Shown here piece by piece: positions 36,647 to 45,907 of a stretch of DNA of 64,000 nucleotides. Numbering within the stretch: the stretch's first letter is position 1; every line of letters starts with the position of its first letter. The notes under the pieces were generated by a model. That model saw nothing but the letters and a program-made list of their open reading frames with translations, ran no database searches and had not been told where the DNA came from. The translations under genes were made by a program, and so were the position numbers. Source of the DNA: Aeoliella straminimaris (GTDB taxonomy: Bacteria > Planctomycetota > Planctomycetia > Pirellulales > Lacipirellulaceae). The stretch covers positions 62,001 through 126,000 of the forward strand of contig NZ_JAMXLR010000092.1 of assembly GCF_024054565.1 (NCBI RefSeq), read 5' to 3'.

Positions 36647-37600
36647 TTAGGCAGCGTGACGTGCCGCGCGATTGGTCTTTTCGAGCGTTTGTAGCGTTGT
36701 GCGGGCCACGCTGTCGACGTCCAGGCCGTGCACTTTGCGGAGGTAGTCCTGATTGCCGACCTCGGTAATGTACTGCGATGGCAGGCCGATTCGCTTGAAG
36801 GCGACACCCGGCACGCCCGCTTCCAGCAGCACCTCCGCCACGGCACCGCCGAGGCCTCCGAGGATGCTGTGCTCCTCGAGCGTAATGACCGCGCCGGTCT
36901 CTTCGGCGGCCGCCACGATGGCGTCGCTGTCCAAGGGCTTGATGGTGTGCATGCTCAGCACGCGTAGCTCGATGCCGGCGGTTTCTGCTAGTTGATTGGC
37001 CGCGGCGACGGCCGTGTGAAGCATCGCGCCGGTGGAAATGATGGTGCCGTCGGTGCCCTCGCGGGTGACGAGCGCCTTGCCGAGGTGCCAATCGATGGGT
37101 CCGGTGTGAACCGTTGGTTCGCCGGCTCGGCCGAGTCGCAAATACACCGGTCCAATGCCTTCGCCCACCTTGCGGGTGGCGGCCGTCGTTTCGGCCGGGT
37201 CGCCAGGTGCGAGCACGGTCATCTGGGGCAGCGATCGCAGGATGGCGATGTCTTCGGTGGCGTGGTGCGTCATGCCGAACGCGCCGTAGCTCATCCCGCC
37301 ACCCACGGCTACCACGATCACATTCGCATTGTGGTACGCGGCGTCGTTGCGAATCTGTTCCAGCGGTCGCAGCGTGGGGAAGTTGGCAATCGAGTAGGTG
37401 AACACGATCCGCCCGGCGAGCGCCATACCGGTGGCGAGGCCCGTCATGTTCTGTTCGGCGACACCGGCATTGACGAACTGATCGGGGAACCGTTCGGCGA
37501 ACTTCTGTACGACGCCAAATCCCAGGTCGCCCGTCACCAGGGTGATCCGCGGGTCGGCGTAGGCCAGATCGGTCAGCGTATCGATGAAAGTGGTTCTCAT
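36647..37600 (-). CDS. Transketolase, C-terminal (pyrimidine-binding) subunit
   Basis: The 317-residue protein is the second half of a split transketolase. Visible parts are the pyrimidine-domain strand TLVTGDLGFG, the catalytic-type FVNAGVAEQNMTGLATGMAL, the GMTHHATEDIAILRSLP segment and the C-terminal domain HSILGGLGGAVAEVLL. Its ATG overlaps the stop of the other subunit by 4 bp (ATGA). It closes the minus-strand operon of the exopolysaccharide locus, so it probably serves sugar precursor synthesis, not central metabolism. Confidence 0.88.
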   Translation of the reverse strand: MRTTFIDTLTDLAYADPRITLVTGDLGFGVVQKFAERFPDQFVNAGVAEQNMTGLATGMALAGRIVFTYSIANFPTLRPLEQIRNDAAYHNANVIVVAVGGGMSYGAFGMTHHATEDIAILRSLPQMTVLAPGDPAETTAATRKVGEGIGPVYLRLGRAGEPTVHTGPIDWHLGKALVTREGTDGTIISTGAMLHTAVAAANQLAETAGIELRVLSMHTIKPLDSDAIVAAAEETGAVITLEEHSILGGLGGAVAEVLLEAGVPGVAFKRIGLPSQYITEVGNQDYLRKVHGLDVDSVARTTLQTLEKTNRAARHAA

Positions 37601-38418
37601 GCTACTTCCCCCAATTGCTCGAGCGCCGCGGTGTATTCCTCGCCACGTGGCGTGCGGTAGTGCCACAGCAGTTGATCTTCCATGAAATCGACGCCCTTGC
37701 CCTTGACGGTGTGGGCAATGACGCAAGTCGGCTTGCCTTGGGTGGTGGGCACCGCCTGCAGCGTGGTGGTTAGCTGGTCGATCGAGTGCCCGTCGACCTC
37801 GACGACTTGCCAACCAAACGCCTGCCATTTGTCGGTGAACGGTTCGAGCGGCAGCACCTCGTCCACGTGGCCGAGGCTTTGGATTTTGTTGTAATCGATG
37901 ATGGCCACCAGGTTGTCGAGCTGGTGGTGCGGTGCGAACATAGCGGCTTCCCAGTTGGAGCCTTCGTCGCACTCGCCATCCGACAGCACGCAGAACACGC
38001 GGTACGGCTGCTGGTCGCGCTTCGCGGTGAGTGCCATCCCCACGGCGATGGGTAATCCGTGGCCCAACGAACCGGTGGAGACCTCGATGCCCGGGATACC
38101 CTTGGCCGTGGCGTGACCGGGCAGTCGGCCACCGTTCTGAAAGAACGACTCGAGCCACTCCAGCGGGAAGAAGCCACTTTCGGCCAGCACCGAGTAGAGC
38201 GCGCCGCAGGCGTGACCCTTGCTCAGCACAAAACGGTCGCGGTTGGGGGCCTCGGGGTGTGTGGGGTCGACGTTCATCACGCCGCCGTAGAGCACGGAGA
38301 GGATCTCGGCCATCGATAGCGAGCTACCCACATGGCAACTGCCGGCGCGATTGGCCATCTTCACCGCGTGCACGCGGATGCGGCGGGCCAGTTCGGCCAA
38401 TTCTTCTTTGGGTTTCAT
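37597..38418 (-). CDS. Transketolase, N-terminal (TPP pyrophosphate-binding) subunit
   Basis: The 273-residue protein has the N-terminal transketolase elements: a His-containing RFVLSKGHACGALYSVL, the TPP motif LSDGECDEGSNWEAAMFAPH closing with IDYNK, and a late IAHTVKGKGV. It ends where the C-terminal subunit begins (4-bp overlap), so the pair should form one enzyme. Together with the DegT-type aminotransferase just upstream, it suggests a two-carbon transfer to or from an unusual sugar. The acceptor is unknown. Confidence 0.9.
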   Translation of the reverse strand: MKPKEELAELARRIRVHAVKMANRAGSCHVGSSLSMAEILSVLYGGVMNVDPTHPEAPNRDRFVLSKGHACGALYSVLAESGFFPLEWLESFFQNGGRLPGHATAKGIPGIEVSTGSLGHGLPIAVGMALTAKRDQQPYRVFCVLSDGECDEGSNWEAAMFAPHHQLDNLVAIIDYNKIQSLGHVDEVLPLEPFTDKWQAFGWQVVEVDGHSIDQLTTTLQAVPTTQGKPTCVIAHTVKGKGVDFMEDQLLWHYRTPRGEEYTAALEQLGEVA

Positions 38419-38447
38419 CGTTGGACCTCCATGTCCAGTGCGCAGGA

Positions 38448-39569
38448 CTACTTGCCGTAGAACCCACGGACTTGCTGCGAGATGTGCCTGACGTCGTCGT
38501 CCGAAAGCGCGAGGTTTAGCGGCAGCATCAACATCTTTTGAAACAGTGCGTCGGTATAGGGCAGCGTGGCGCTGACACCCAGTTCGGGGAACTGGTGCAC
38601 GGCCTTGCCGCCCCATTGAATGAGCGTGCCGATACCTTGTTCGGCCAGGTGGGCTTTGAGTCCGTCCCGCCGCTCGGCTTCAATTTCATAATTCTGGAAG
38701 ATGTCGAACCGGTCGGGATCTTCATCCGGGCCCACGGGAAGTGTGAGCTCCGTCAAGTCGCCAAGCTCTTGTTGGTACAGCCTGGCAATCTGCCGCCGGC
38801 GCTCGATAGCCTGGTCGTAGGTCTTGAGCTTGAAGTTGAGGAAGGCCGCTTGCAGGTTATCGAGCCGCGAATTCAGGCACCACGTCACCACGTCGCCCGA
38901 CTCGTCGCGGCCGTGGTCGCGGAACAACTTCATCAGACGATAGGTTTCGTCGTCGCTGGTGAGCACCAGGCCGCCATCGCCCAGGCAGCCGAGCGTCTTG
39001 GCGGGGTAGAAGCTGATGGCGCTGGAGTGGCCGAACGTGCCGGCCGCGCGACCCTTGTAGCGGGCGCCAAACGCCTGGGCGGCGTCCTCGATGATCAGCA
39101 GATCGTATTCGTCTGCAATGGCCTGCAGGGCTTCCATGTCGGCCGTGCGGCCGTTGAGCTGCGTGGGCACGATGGCCTTGGTCCTTGGCGTTACCGCGGC
39201 GGCCACGCTGGCCGGGTCGATCAAGTGATCGGCGCCGCACTCCACCGCCACGGGCGTGGCACCCAGGAAGTGAATCGGCGCGGCCGTGGCAACCATCGTG
39301 TGGCTGGCGAAGATCACCTCGTCGCCCGGTCCAATGCCGGCGGCGCGCATACAGAGCAACAATCCATCGGTAGCATTGCCAACGCCCAGGGCGTACTTGG
39401 CGCCGACGTACTCTGCGGCACTCTGCTCGAACTCCTCGAGGTCGCGCTGCATAATGAACGCACCACGGCGTCCAACGTCTTTGAAAATCTCGACCAACTC
39501 GGCCTCGTCCGCCGCAAACAGGGCCGGATAGTCGAAGAAAGGAATCTTGCGAAGTGTGGTAGTACTCAT
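38448..39569 (-). CDS. DegT/DnrJ/EryC1/StrS family aminotransferase (first of two)
   Basis: The 373-residue PLP enzyme has the nucleotide-sugar aminotransferase layout: GVGNATDGLLLCMRAAGIGP (PLP phosphate loop), LIIEDAAQAFGARYKG (Asp ligand) and SFYPAKTLGCLGDGG with the catalytic Lys. Such enzymes aminate a keto-sugar nucleotide at C3 or C4. It lies 29 bp upstream of the transketolase pair. Which keto-sugar it uses is not determinable, but the locus also encodes a 4-keto sugar producer (CapD-like) and a second aminotransferase. Confidence 0.9.
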   Translation of the reverse strand: MSTTTLRKIPFFDYPALFAADEAELVEIFKDVGRRGAFIMQRDLEEFEQSAAEYVGAKYALGVGNATDGLLLCMRAAGIGPGDEVIFASHTMVATAAPIHFLGATPVAVECGADHLIDPASVAAAVTPRTKAIVPTQLNGRTADMEALQAIADEYDLLIIEDAAQAFGARYKGRAAGTFGHSSAISFYPAKTLGCLGDGGLVLTSDDETYRLMKLFRDHGRDESGDVVTWCLNSRLDNLQAAFLNFKLKTYDQAIERRRQIARLYQQELGDLTELTLPVGPDEDPDRFDIFQNYEIEAERRDGLKAHLAEQGIGTLIQWGGKAVHQFPELGVSATLPYTDALFQKMLMLPLNLALSDDDVRHISQQVRGFYGK

Positions 39570-39607
39570 CGTAGAACCTTGGCGGAACTTGGCGGGACAG
39601 GTGGCAC

Positions 39608-40318
39608 TTAAGCGGCGGGACGATTCGTCTTGTCGCGGTGAATCTGCTCGGTGGCAACCAGCCGGGCCACACTGGCGCGGAGCTGTCGAAACGTGGGATA
39701 GCTTTTGATTTCCGCGGGCGTGTAACGCTTATGGACAATGCGAATCAGGGTCGCGGCGATGATCTTCAGGTCGCTGGCCAGCGAGCGATTCTCAAGGTAA
39801 TAGAGTTGCAGTTGCAGTTTGCCGGGACGAATTACCTTCTCATAAGCGTCATCGGGATCGGGCGCGCCGGCCAGCACGCCTCCTTCATCGCTGTTCCAGA
39901 TGGAAGCCCAATCGGTGATGCCGGGTCGCAGCGTGAGGATGCGGCGTTCGTTCCAATTGTATTTTTCCACCTTGTCGACCACTTCGGGCCGCGGACCCAC
40001 GAGGCTCATCTCGCCGCGGACCACGTTGATCAACTGCGGAATTTCGTCGAGCTTGTACTTGCGGACGAAGCGGCCGCTGGGCGTGACGCGTGAGTCGTTA
40101 CCCGCGGTGGTCGGGCCGCCGATCTTGTCGGCATTGGTGACCATCGAACGAAACTTCAGCATCTGGAACGGTATGCCACCCCGACCGGCACGTCGGCCGC
40201 GGTAGAACACAGGACCAGGCGAGTCTCGCTTGATCCACAGGGCGACAAACAACATGACAGGGGAGAGCAACAGCAGCCCAGTGCTGGCGGCTACAAAGTC
40301 GAACACGCGTTTGGACAT
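39608..40318 (-). CDS. Initiating sugar-phosphate transferase (PglC-like, small)
   Basis: The 236-residue protein is a polyisoprenyl-phosphate phosphosugar transferase, the step that loads the first sugar on the lipid carrier. One N-terminal membrane helix (FVAASTGLLLLSPVMLFVAL) precedes the catalytic part: SPGPVFYRGRRAG, FQMLKFRSM, KLDEIPQLINVVRGEMSLVG and GPRPE. It lacks the long N-terminal membrane part of the WbaP-type enzymes and resembles the monotopic PglC size class. It lies 11 bp after the GNAT gene, next to the amino sugar genes. Confidence 0.93.
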   Translation of the reverse strand: MSKRVFDFVAASTGLLLLSPVMLFVALWIKRDSPGPVFYRGRRAGRGGIPFQMLKFRSMVTNADKIGGPTTAGNDSRVTPSGRFVRKYKLDEIPQLINVVRGEMSLVGPRPEVVDKVEKYNWNERRILTLRPGITDWASIWNSDEGGVLAGAPDPDDAYEKVIRPGKLQLQLYYLENRSLASDLKIIAATLIRIVHKRYTPAEIKSYPTFRQLRASVARLVATEQIHRDKTNRPAA

Positions 40319-40329
40319 TCCATTCGTCC

Positions 40330-40998
40330 TCAGGCAGCGGGGGTATGTACCTGGTCGGGCGCGTCGTGCGCCGACAGGTGAGACAAAGGATACAGGTAAA
40401 CTCGCGACGCCTGACCGCGGTGGACTTCGGTGCGATGGGCGAGTACGGCGCCCACTGCTTCGTAAAAACGATGGGCCGACTCCTGGGCTTCGCCGGTGAC
40501 GATCTTCATGTCGCGCAGGCCCCGCGCGTGCAGTTCCTGGGTGAGACGATCGAACAGCGAGACGCCGACACCCCGCCGCTGGAAGTCGCTCGAAACGCAG
40601 AAGTTCAGCACTTCGCTCGCTGGCAGGTCGAGTTGGGGAGTGCTCGCGGGGTAGCGCCAGGTTTCCCACACGTGCTTCATCCGCTCGATGGTCAGCAGTC
40701 GCGGCAGCGCGGCCAAACCGGCTTGCACGGCCTTGCGCCGCACGAAGTGGCGGTAAACCCGTCGCGTGTCGGTCGAACCGCAGATCATACCGGCCAACCG
40801 TTCGCCTTGCCGAGCCGTCAGAAGCACGGCGTCGTCGCAGGTGGCAATGGAGTCGTAGAGGTGAACTAGAAACCGCTGGCCGAGCGAGGTGAGAAAACCT
40901 GCAGAAATTTGTTCCGTGTGCAACCGCGCAATCGACACCGCGAGCGTCCGCGGCAGCGGGCCCGAATGCAGTTCGATCTGTAGCTCTGTCGGAGGCAT
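40330..40998 (-). CDS. GNAT N-acetyltransferase, probably amino-sugar modifying
   Basis: The 222-residue protein has a GNAT acetyl-CoA motif (SSDFQRRGVGVSLFDRLTQE) and the C-terminal strand VTGEAQESAHRFYEAVGAVL. It starts 4 bp after the aminotransferase gene and ends 11 bp before the initiating transferase gene, so it likely acetylates the amino sugar made by its neighbours. I set the start at 40998, the Met after a low-complexity stretch. It is not the left-handed beta-helix acetyltransferase type used by PglD. Confidence 0.82.
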   Translation of the reverse strand: MPPTELQIELHSGPLPRTLAVSIARLHTEQISAGFLTSLGQRFLVHLYDSIATCDDAVLLTARQGERLAGMICGSTDTRRVYRHFVRRKAVQAGLAALPRLLTIERMKHVWETWRYPASTPQLDLPASEVLNFCVSSDFQRRGVGVSLFDRLTQELHARGLRDMKIVTGEAQESAHRFYEAVGAVLAHRTEVHRGQASRVYLYPLSHLSAHDAPDQVHTPAA

Positions 40999-41002
40999 GC
41001 AC

Positions 41003-42172
41003 TTAGTGTTGGTTGAGCAATTGGGCTGCGCGTTGGGGGAAGTCGTGGCGGGTGCGGCGATGGGTGGGGAGCGAAACGATCTCGCTGGCACGTTGTTCGG
41101 CTTGCGGACAACTGCCCGGCTCGTAGCCCACCGCGCGCAGCTGGTCGCCTTCGAGGGGGTGTATCACGGTGCGGTACCATTCGGCAAGCTCGATTCGCTG
41201 CTGACGGGCTTCTGCTAGCAGCCGTGGCTTGTCGGTCACCCGCAAAGGATAGCGGGCGAAATAAGTGTCGGCTCCTGCTGGCAAGTTCGGATGCGCGATG
41301 GTCGACGAGCTGATCGCTTGGCGGTACGCGTCCGCCATCAGCCGTGAGTGCTGGCGGATGGCGGGCAGTTGCTGGCGGCCTGCGATGGCCCGGCGAGTCA
41401 TCCGGTGCGACATCCGCAAGGAGAATTCAGGCGAGACCTCTTGTGACTGTTCGGCACTGCGAAAGTTGCCGGCTACCGCACCCAGGCGGCCCAACTGGTG
41501 GAACGCCTCGCGAACCCGCCAGTACCATTGCGGGCGATAAAGCAGGCCGAAGGCCAGGTATTGCAGTTCGAGCTGCAATTGCTTCTTGCGAGAGGGCAAT
41601 TCGCACTGTTCGTACTCGGCAGCAAGTCGTTGGCGAAGCGCTGCGTCGCGGACCACCGCCTCGCCACCCAAACCGGCGACGACTGGTTTTCCCCACTCGA
41701 ACGAGGTGAAGCTCGCCACGCCGAACGAGCCGAGTGGGTGACCATCGAGGGTGGTCCCCATGTCGTGGCAGCAGTCTTCCACCACGGCGAGCCCAGCTTC
41801 AGAGGCGATTTCCATGATCCGAGGCATCTCGGCCGGCGTGCCAAACGTATGCTGCACGACAATCGCCCGAGTGGCTGGGGTAATGGCGCGGGACAGGCTC
41901 TCTGCATCGACATTGAAACTGTCGCTGCCGATGTCGGCATACACGGGCGTGGCGCCAGTGGCCATCACGCCCTCGGGGACCGCTACGCAGGTAAAGGCCT
42001 GCACCGCAACCTCGTCGCCCGGTCCAATGCCAAGGCCCCGCAAGATGGCGGCGAGCGCCACGCGACCGCGAAAGTAGGTGAGCGGCATCGCGGCAGGAGT
42101 GTTCGCCGGTGGTGGCGAAGCATTCGCACTGGGGCGGCGGCCGCGACGATGGGGGGCCAGGGTCGAACTCAT
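41003..42172 (-). CDS. DegT/DnrJ/EryC1/StrS family aminotransferase (second of two)
   Basis: The 389-residue PLP protein has the fold pattern GIGPGDEVAVQAFTCVAVPE, an Asp ligand in VVEDCCHDMGTT, and Lys in SFEWGKPVVAGLGGEA where the internal-aldimine Lys is expected. The N-terminal part is short and low-complexity; I chose the ATG at 42172, which overlaps the glycosyltransferase stop as ATGA. The motif around the Lys differs from the usual S-F-x-x-x-K-x-x-x-x-G-E-G-G, so its substrate is probably not the classic one. Confidence 0.82.
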   Translation of the reverse strand: MSSTLAPHRRGRRPSANASPPPANTPAAMPLTYFRGRVALAAILRGLGIGPGDEVAVQAFTCVAVPEGVMATGATPVYADIGSDSFNVDAESLSRAITPATRAIVVQHTFGTPAEMPRIMEIASEAGLAVVEDCCHDMGTTLDGHPLGSFGVASFTSFEWGKPVVAGLGGEAVVRDAALRQRLAAEYEQCELPSRKKQLQLELQYLAFGLLYRPQWYWRVREAFHQLGRLGAVAGNFRSAEQSQEVSPEFSLRMSHRMTRRAIAGRQQLPAIRQHSRLMADAYRQAISSSTIAHPNLPAGADTYFARYPLRVTDKPRLLAEARQQRIELAEWYRTVIHPLEGDQLRAVGYEPGSCPQAEQRASEIVSLPTHRRTRHDFPQRAAQLLNQH

Positions 42173-43440
42173 GCGGCCGCTCCTAGTTGTGGTTGCGTCG
42201 GCACGCCGGCAACACGCTCGAGCGAATCGCAAAAGTCGGTATACACCACCGGCGAGTTGAATCGCTCGAGAAACAACTGGCGACTACGTTCGCCCATTTC
42301 GGCATGATACTTTGGATCGTCGACGACAAATCCAATGGCGGTGGCCAGGCTCTCGGCGTCGCCCGCGTCGTAGTGAACGCCGCAGCGGTGCTCGCCCAAT
42401 AAACTTGGAAGTTCGCCGGGAAGGCTGGTCACGATCGGCAGCCCGGCCGACATGTATTCGAAAGGCTTATTCGGCAAACTTTGCGGTGCGCCGGCGGTGT
42501 AAGTTGCCAGGCCAACCGAAGCCATCTCCAGCAGCGCCAGAATCGTGGGCTGCGTCACCCAGCCTAGCAATTTGACGCTGTCGAGATCCGCTGCCGCACG
42601 CCGCACGGCGGGCAGCTTGCTGCCAGCGCCGCAGATGACAAACTGAAACTTGCCAGGCGAACGCTGTTCCAGCAAACGGGCCGCACGCACGATGGTTTCG
42701 ACGTCGTACATTCGCTCAATGAGGCCGGCGAACACGCACAGGAGTTTGTCGCCGCGAATACCGTGTGCCGCGAGGTCGGCTAACTGGGCATCGTGCTCCG
42801 ATGGTTCGAGCTGGCGCCGGTGATACCCCAGCGGCACAACACGATCGTTCGAGGTTTGCGCGCGTCCGGCGTGCTTGAGTCCCCAGTCGAGGTACGACTG
42901 CGACACACCGTAGATGGCCGTCGCGCGCTGACATGCACTTCTCAGTTGCCTTCGCAGCGGAGTGAGTGCGAGCTCGCCCAGCGGTTGTAGCGACCGAGGC
43001 AGCAGGTGCAGGTAGATGTCGGGCCACAGATCGCGGACATCCAGCACCACAGGCACGTTGTGACGCTCCGCATAGTCAACCGCCACGGTGCACCACTCGA
43101 GTGATGGGATTCCGGTGACGATCAAGTCGGGGGGCGACTCGTGCTGTAGTCGTTCGGCAAGGCGCCGACCGAGGATGCTGTATGACTTCCAGCGTGCCAG
43201 GCTGGCGTTGCGAATATAGCCTGGCGAGTGGATGAATTCGATGGCGTAGCGGTCGTTCACGTCGACGCGGTGGTCGTGATTCCACCGCTGGCGTTTGCGA
43301 AAGTGTTGAAACGTGGGAGCCCAACGCAGCACTTGGTGGCCGCGATCAGCAAGCGCATTGGCCAGGTGACCGTAACGGAACAGCCGCGGGGTTTCATCCA
43401 CGGGCAATTCCTCGCCGACATGCAGCAGCCAGACATTCAT
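42169..43440 (-). CDS. Glycosyltransferase family 4-like (GT-B)
   Basis: The 423-residue protein has the N-terminal NVWLLHVGEELPVDETPRLF and an IEFIHSPGYIRNASLARWKS segment typical of WbuB-like transferases. The donor half has LCVFAGLIERMYDVETIVRA and SLPNKPFEYMSAGLPIVTSL with the E-x7-E motif. It would add one sugar to the lipid-linked repeat unit. It overlaps the second aminotransferase by 4 bp. The acceptor and donor sugars are unknown. Confidence 0.88.
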   Translation of the reverse strand: MNVWLLHVGEELPVDETPRLFRYGHLANALADRGHQVLRWAPTFQHFRKRQRWNHDHRVDVNDRYAIEFIHSPGYIRNASLARWKSYSILGRRLAERLQHESPPDLIVTGIPSLEWCTVAVDYAERHNVPVVLDVRDLWPDIYLHLLPRSLQPLGELALTPLRRQLRSACQRATAIYGVSQSYLDWGLKHAGRAQTSNDRVVPLGYHRRQLEPSEHDAQLADLAAHGIRGDKLLCVFAGLIERMYDVETIVRAARLLEQRSPGKFQFVICGAGSKLPAVRRAAADLDSVKLLGWVTQPTILALLEMASVGLATYTAGAPQSLPNKPFEYMSAGLPIVTSLPGELPSLLGEHRCGVHYDAGDAESLATAIGFVVDDPKYHAEMGERSRQLFLERFNSPVVYTDFCDSLERVAGVPTQPQLGAAA

Positions 43441-43560
43441 AATGGGGCGGGGCAGGGCAGGGGGGAGCGGAGCGACGGCGAAATATAGGAGAATTGCGCC
43501 TGCAGGCCAACATCGCTTATGCCGGCCAAAACCGCCCGGTGCTAGCAGCAGCGCGCAGGA

Positions 43561-44526
43561 TCAAGCCACCTGAGCCATTGCCGCAGGGGCTGGCCGGGTG
43601 ACGAACAACGAGTTCAATCGTGCAAGCGTGTCGAGCGACTTATCCGCGTACGGCTTGGCGAGGTCCAAATCGTCTTCGAGCAGCGACAACACGTGCGCAT
43701 CGCACTCAGACTCGACCTGCTCGATCGCTTGACCGGCGCCGTCGAACAGCGCGAGGTAGTCGTCTTCGCGAAGGCGATTGACGTATCCGTAGCGATTGCC
43801 CGCAAGAGTTTGCCAATAGCCATCCGAGAAACGAAGAAAGTGTATCGGCGAGATCGACTGATCGGTGTGCGAGAAGTGGTCGCTGTGGTCGACGCGATGC
43901 AGCAGCAGTCCATCGGGCCGGACAATTCGGTTGGCTTCAGCAAAAATGGCGGCCAACACCTGCTGGGGAATGTGTTCGAGCACATTGCACGAGACGTGGA
44001 AGTCGATCGAATCGTCGGCCAGCGGTGTTCGCGCGGCGTCGCCCGGAGCGATGTAACGCGCGGCGATCAATTGGCAGAATTCCTCGGCACTCGTCGGGTG
44101 GGCAGCCAGCAACTGGGCAAACCGAGTGCGGTCGAACAACTCGGGAAGTGCGCCCGCAAACATCCCGGCCATGGCGTCGCGGTGCTGCCTCAGATAGGCC
44201 AGATCCTCCTGGACCAGTTCCATCCGCAGGTAGCGGTTGAGATCGACGGTAACTGTTTGCTCGGCGCCGAGCAACCACATGGCGATGGGCAAATTCAAGC
44301 GCCAGCCGGTGCCGACTTCAAAGAAGGTTGCCCCGACGGGGGAACGCCCCATCTGGACGATTCGCTCGCAAAGCTGGATGGCCACCTGCATGCGATTGGT
44401 GGGATCGATGCGATGCGGCCGCATCGCACCGAACCGCCGCTGCAGTTGGTAGTACAGCGGGTACGACAGGCGATCGGGCAATCGGGCGACGAGCGTTTGA
44501 ATGCGGGCCTTGGTTTTCCAGTGCAT
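43561..44526 (-). CDS. SAM-dependent methyltransferase of the polysaccharide locus
   Basis: The 321-residue class I methyltransferase has the SAM loop ATFFEVGTGWRLNLPIAM, an acidic ligand strand QTVTVDLNRYLRM and the post-I motif DFHVSCNVLEHIPQQVLA. Motif placement suggests methylation of a sugar hydroxyl or a lipid-linked intermediate. It lies between the glycosyltransferase and the ligase-like gene. The N-terminal region is a basic helical stretch. The substrate is unknown. Confidence 0.8.
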   Translation of the reverse strand: MHWKTKARIQTLVARLPDRLSYPLYYQLQRRFGAMRPHRIDPTNRMQVAIQLCERIVQMGRSPVGATFFEVGTGWRLNLPIAMWLLGAEQTVTVDLNRYLRMELVQEDLAYLRQHRDAMAGMFAGALPELFDRTRFAQLLAAHPTSAEEFCQLIAARYIAPGDAARTPLADDSIDFHVSCNVLEHIPQQVLAAIFAEANRIVRPDGLLLHRVDHSDHFSHTDQSISPIHFLRFSDGYWQTLAGNRYGYVNRLREDDYLALFDGAGQAIEQVESECDAHVLSLLEDDLDLAKPYADKSLDTLARLNSLFVTRPAPAAMAQVA

Positions 44527-44550
44527 GGCGTTTCGAGTGCGCGTAGAAGG

Positions 44551-45807
44551 TCAGGAACCGACGGGCGCGGCGGACATCGAGCCCAGGGCCGGCGATTCGA
44601 CGGTAGAGGGAGACGGAGCGAGGGCGGGCAGGCGGTTCGGCATGATGGCTTCGACCGACAGGGCGAGAAACAGGAACACGCCACGGCTATCGTAATAGTT
44701 GCCGCTAAAGCTGGCCGCTACAACCAACAGCACCATGGCAGCCAACGAGGTGCCTGTCATTGCCCGACGGTCTCGCCGCAGGGAGGTCCACCACTTCCAG
44801 AAAATCCACATCAGCAGCAGGACCCCAATCATACCGCCTTCGGCGAAGGTCTCGAGAAACAAGTTGTGGGGATAGATCCAACTGTTGGCCAGAAAACCAC
44901 TGAGGCCCCATCCAATGATCGGTTTCTCCATGCCGAGTTCGTAGGCTTCGATAAACAGGTCGTCGCGGTCGGCCGTGTAGCGTTGTTCGATGGTCTGACG
45001 CAGGATGCGGTTGCGGAACACATCGGTCGCATTGCGGCCGGCTTCGGTGTTGGCAAACATGAAAATCGCGGCGATCGAAAAGGCAAGCGACGCGGTAATC
45101 TTCGTGGTGAAACCAACGCGTGCCGTGAGGAACAACACGATGCCTGCCACGCCCGTGGCGAGTAGCGCGCCGCGTGAACCACACATGACGACCCACACTG
45201 CCGAGAGCAGCACAATCGTATACAGCGACACCTTGGCCAGGCTGAAGCTTCGCGTGGCAAGCATCAGGGCGCCGATGCCGGTGAGGCCCATGTTGCGGCC
45301 AAAAATGTTCGGACCACCGGTAGGCGTGAAAACGCGGCCGCCTGTGCTCATGTACAAGGCCAGCAGCCCCATGGCGGCACCCATCGCCACCAGAGTCCAC
45401 CAGAACCCCAACAAGGCTTGCCCCTGTGTATCGGGCGAGCGAACCATGGCGATGGCCACCGCCACGACCAGCATCATGGCGACTTCGACGAATTTCTCAG
45501 CAGCCAGTTCGGCATCGGGGGCCCAAATGGCGGACATCAGCACGTACGTAAACCACACGATTATCGCTACATCCACCGACTGCGGCCGATAGGAACCACG
45601 GTGGCGAAGCTCGGTAAACACAATGCCCGCCAGAACGATGATCATAGCGACCGTCCAGACGCGAGGCTGTTCGAACAGCGGAACCTGATCGTAGTCGCCC
45701 GACAGTCGGGCAAAAGTCCACCGACCTATCAGGAAGTAGATGGCAATCAGACTTCCCAAGAGGAAGGCTGGATTGAGAGTCAATGCTGTCGCGGAGCGTG
45801 ATTGCAT
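44551..45807 (-). CDS. O-antigen ligase/polymerase-like membrane protein
   Basis: The 418-residue protein has about 12 hydrophobic segments and the Wzy_C-type region: STGGRVFTPTGGPNIFGRNM, then CGSRGALLATGVAG and IGWGLSGFLAN plus a large loop SWIYPHNLFLETFAEGGMIG with the conserved His. These proteins either polymerise or ligate lipid-linked repeat units. The start at 45807 puts the first helix close to the N-terminus. A second such protein is on the other arm of the locus (50895-53591). Confidence 0.85.
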   Translation of the reverse strand: MQSRSATALTLNPAFLLGSLIAIYFLIGRWTFARLSGDYDQVPLFEQPRVWTVAMIIVLAGIVFTELRHRGSYRPQSVDVAIIVWFTYVLMSAIWAPDAELAAEKFVEVAMMLVVAVAIAMVRSPDTQGQALLGFWWTLVAMGAAMGLLALYMSTGGRVFTPTGGPNIFGRNMGLTGIGALMLATRSFSLAKVSLYTIVLLSAVWVVMCGSRGALLATGVAGIVLFLTARVGFTTKITASLAFSIAAIFMFANTEAGRNATDVFRNRILRQTIEQRYTADRDDLFIEAYELGMEKPIIGWGLSGFLANSWIYPHNLFLETFAEGGMIGVLLLMWIFWKWWTSLRRDRRAMTGTSLAAMVLLVVAASFSGNYYDSRGVFLFLALSVEAIMPNRLPALAPSPSTVESPALGSMSAAPVGS

Positions 45808-45907
45808 CGAGAGCGTTGAAACAAACAGAAGGAACGGCGAGCGGGCCGGAAGACTAGAGGATTCCGACGCGACAAAGCAATAGAGTTTGATCGGTTCCCA
45901 GTTGTTG

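Noticed and set aside
37601..38158. Longer start for the transketolase C-terminal subunit
   Set aside because: The frame extends upstream inside the N-terminal subunit gene, but the ATG at 37600 overlapping the stop codon is the natural start.
43693..45165. Open frame of 490 codons on the plus strand
   Set aside because: It is antisense to the methyltransferase and ligase-like genes, and is rich in Arg, Gly and His without domain pattern.
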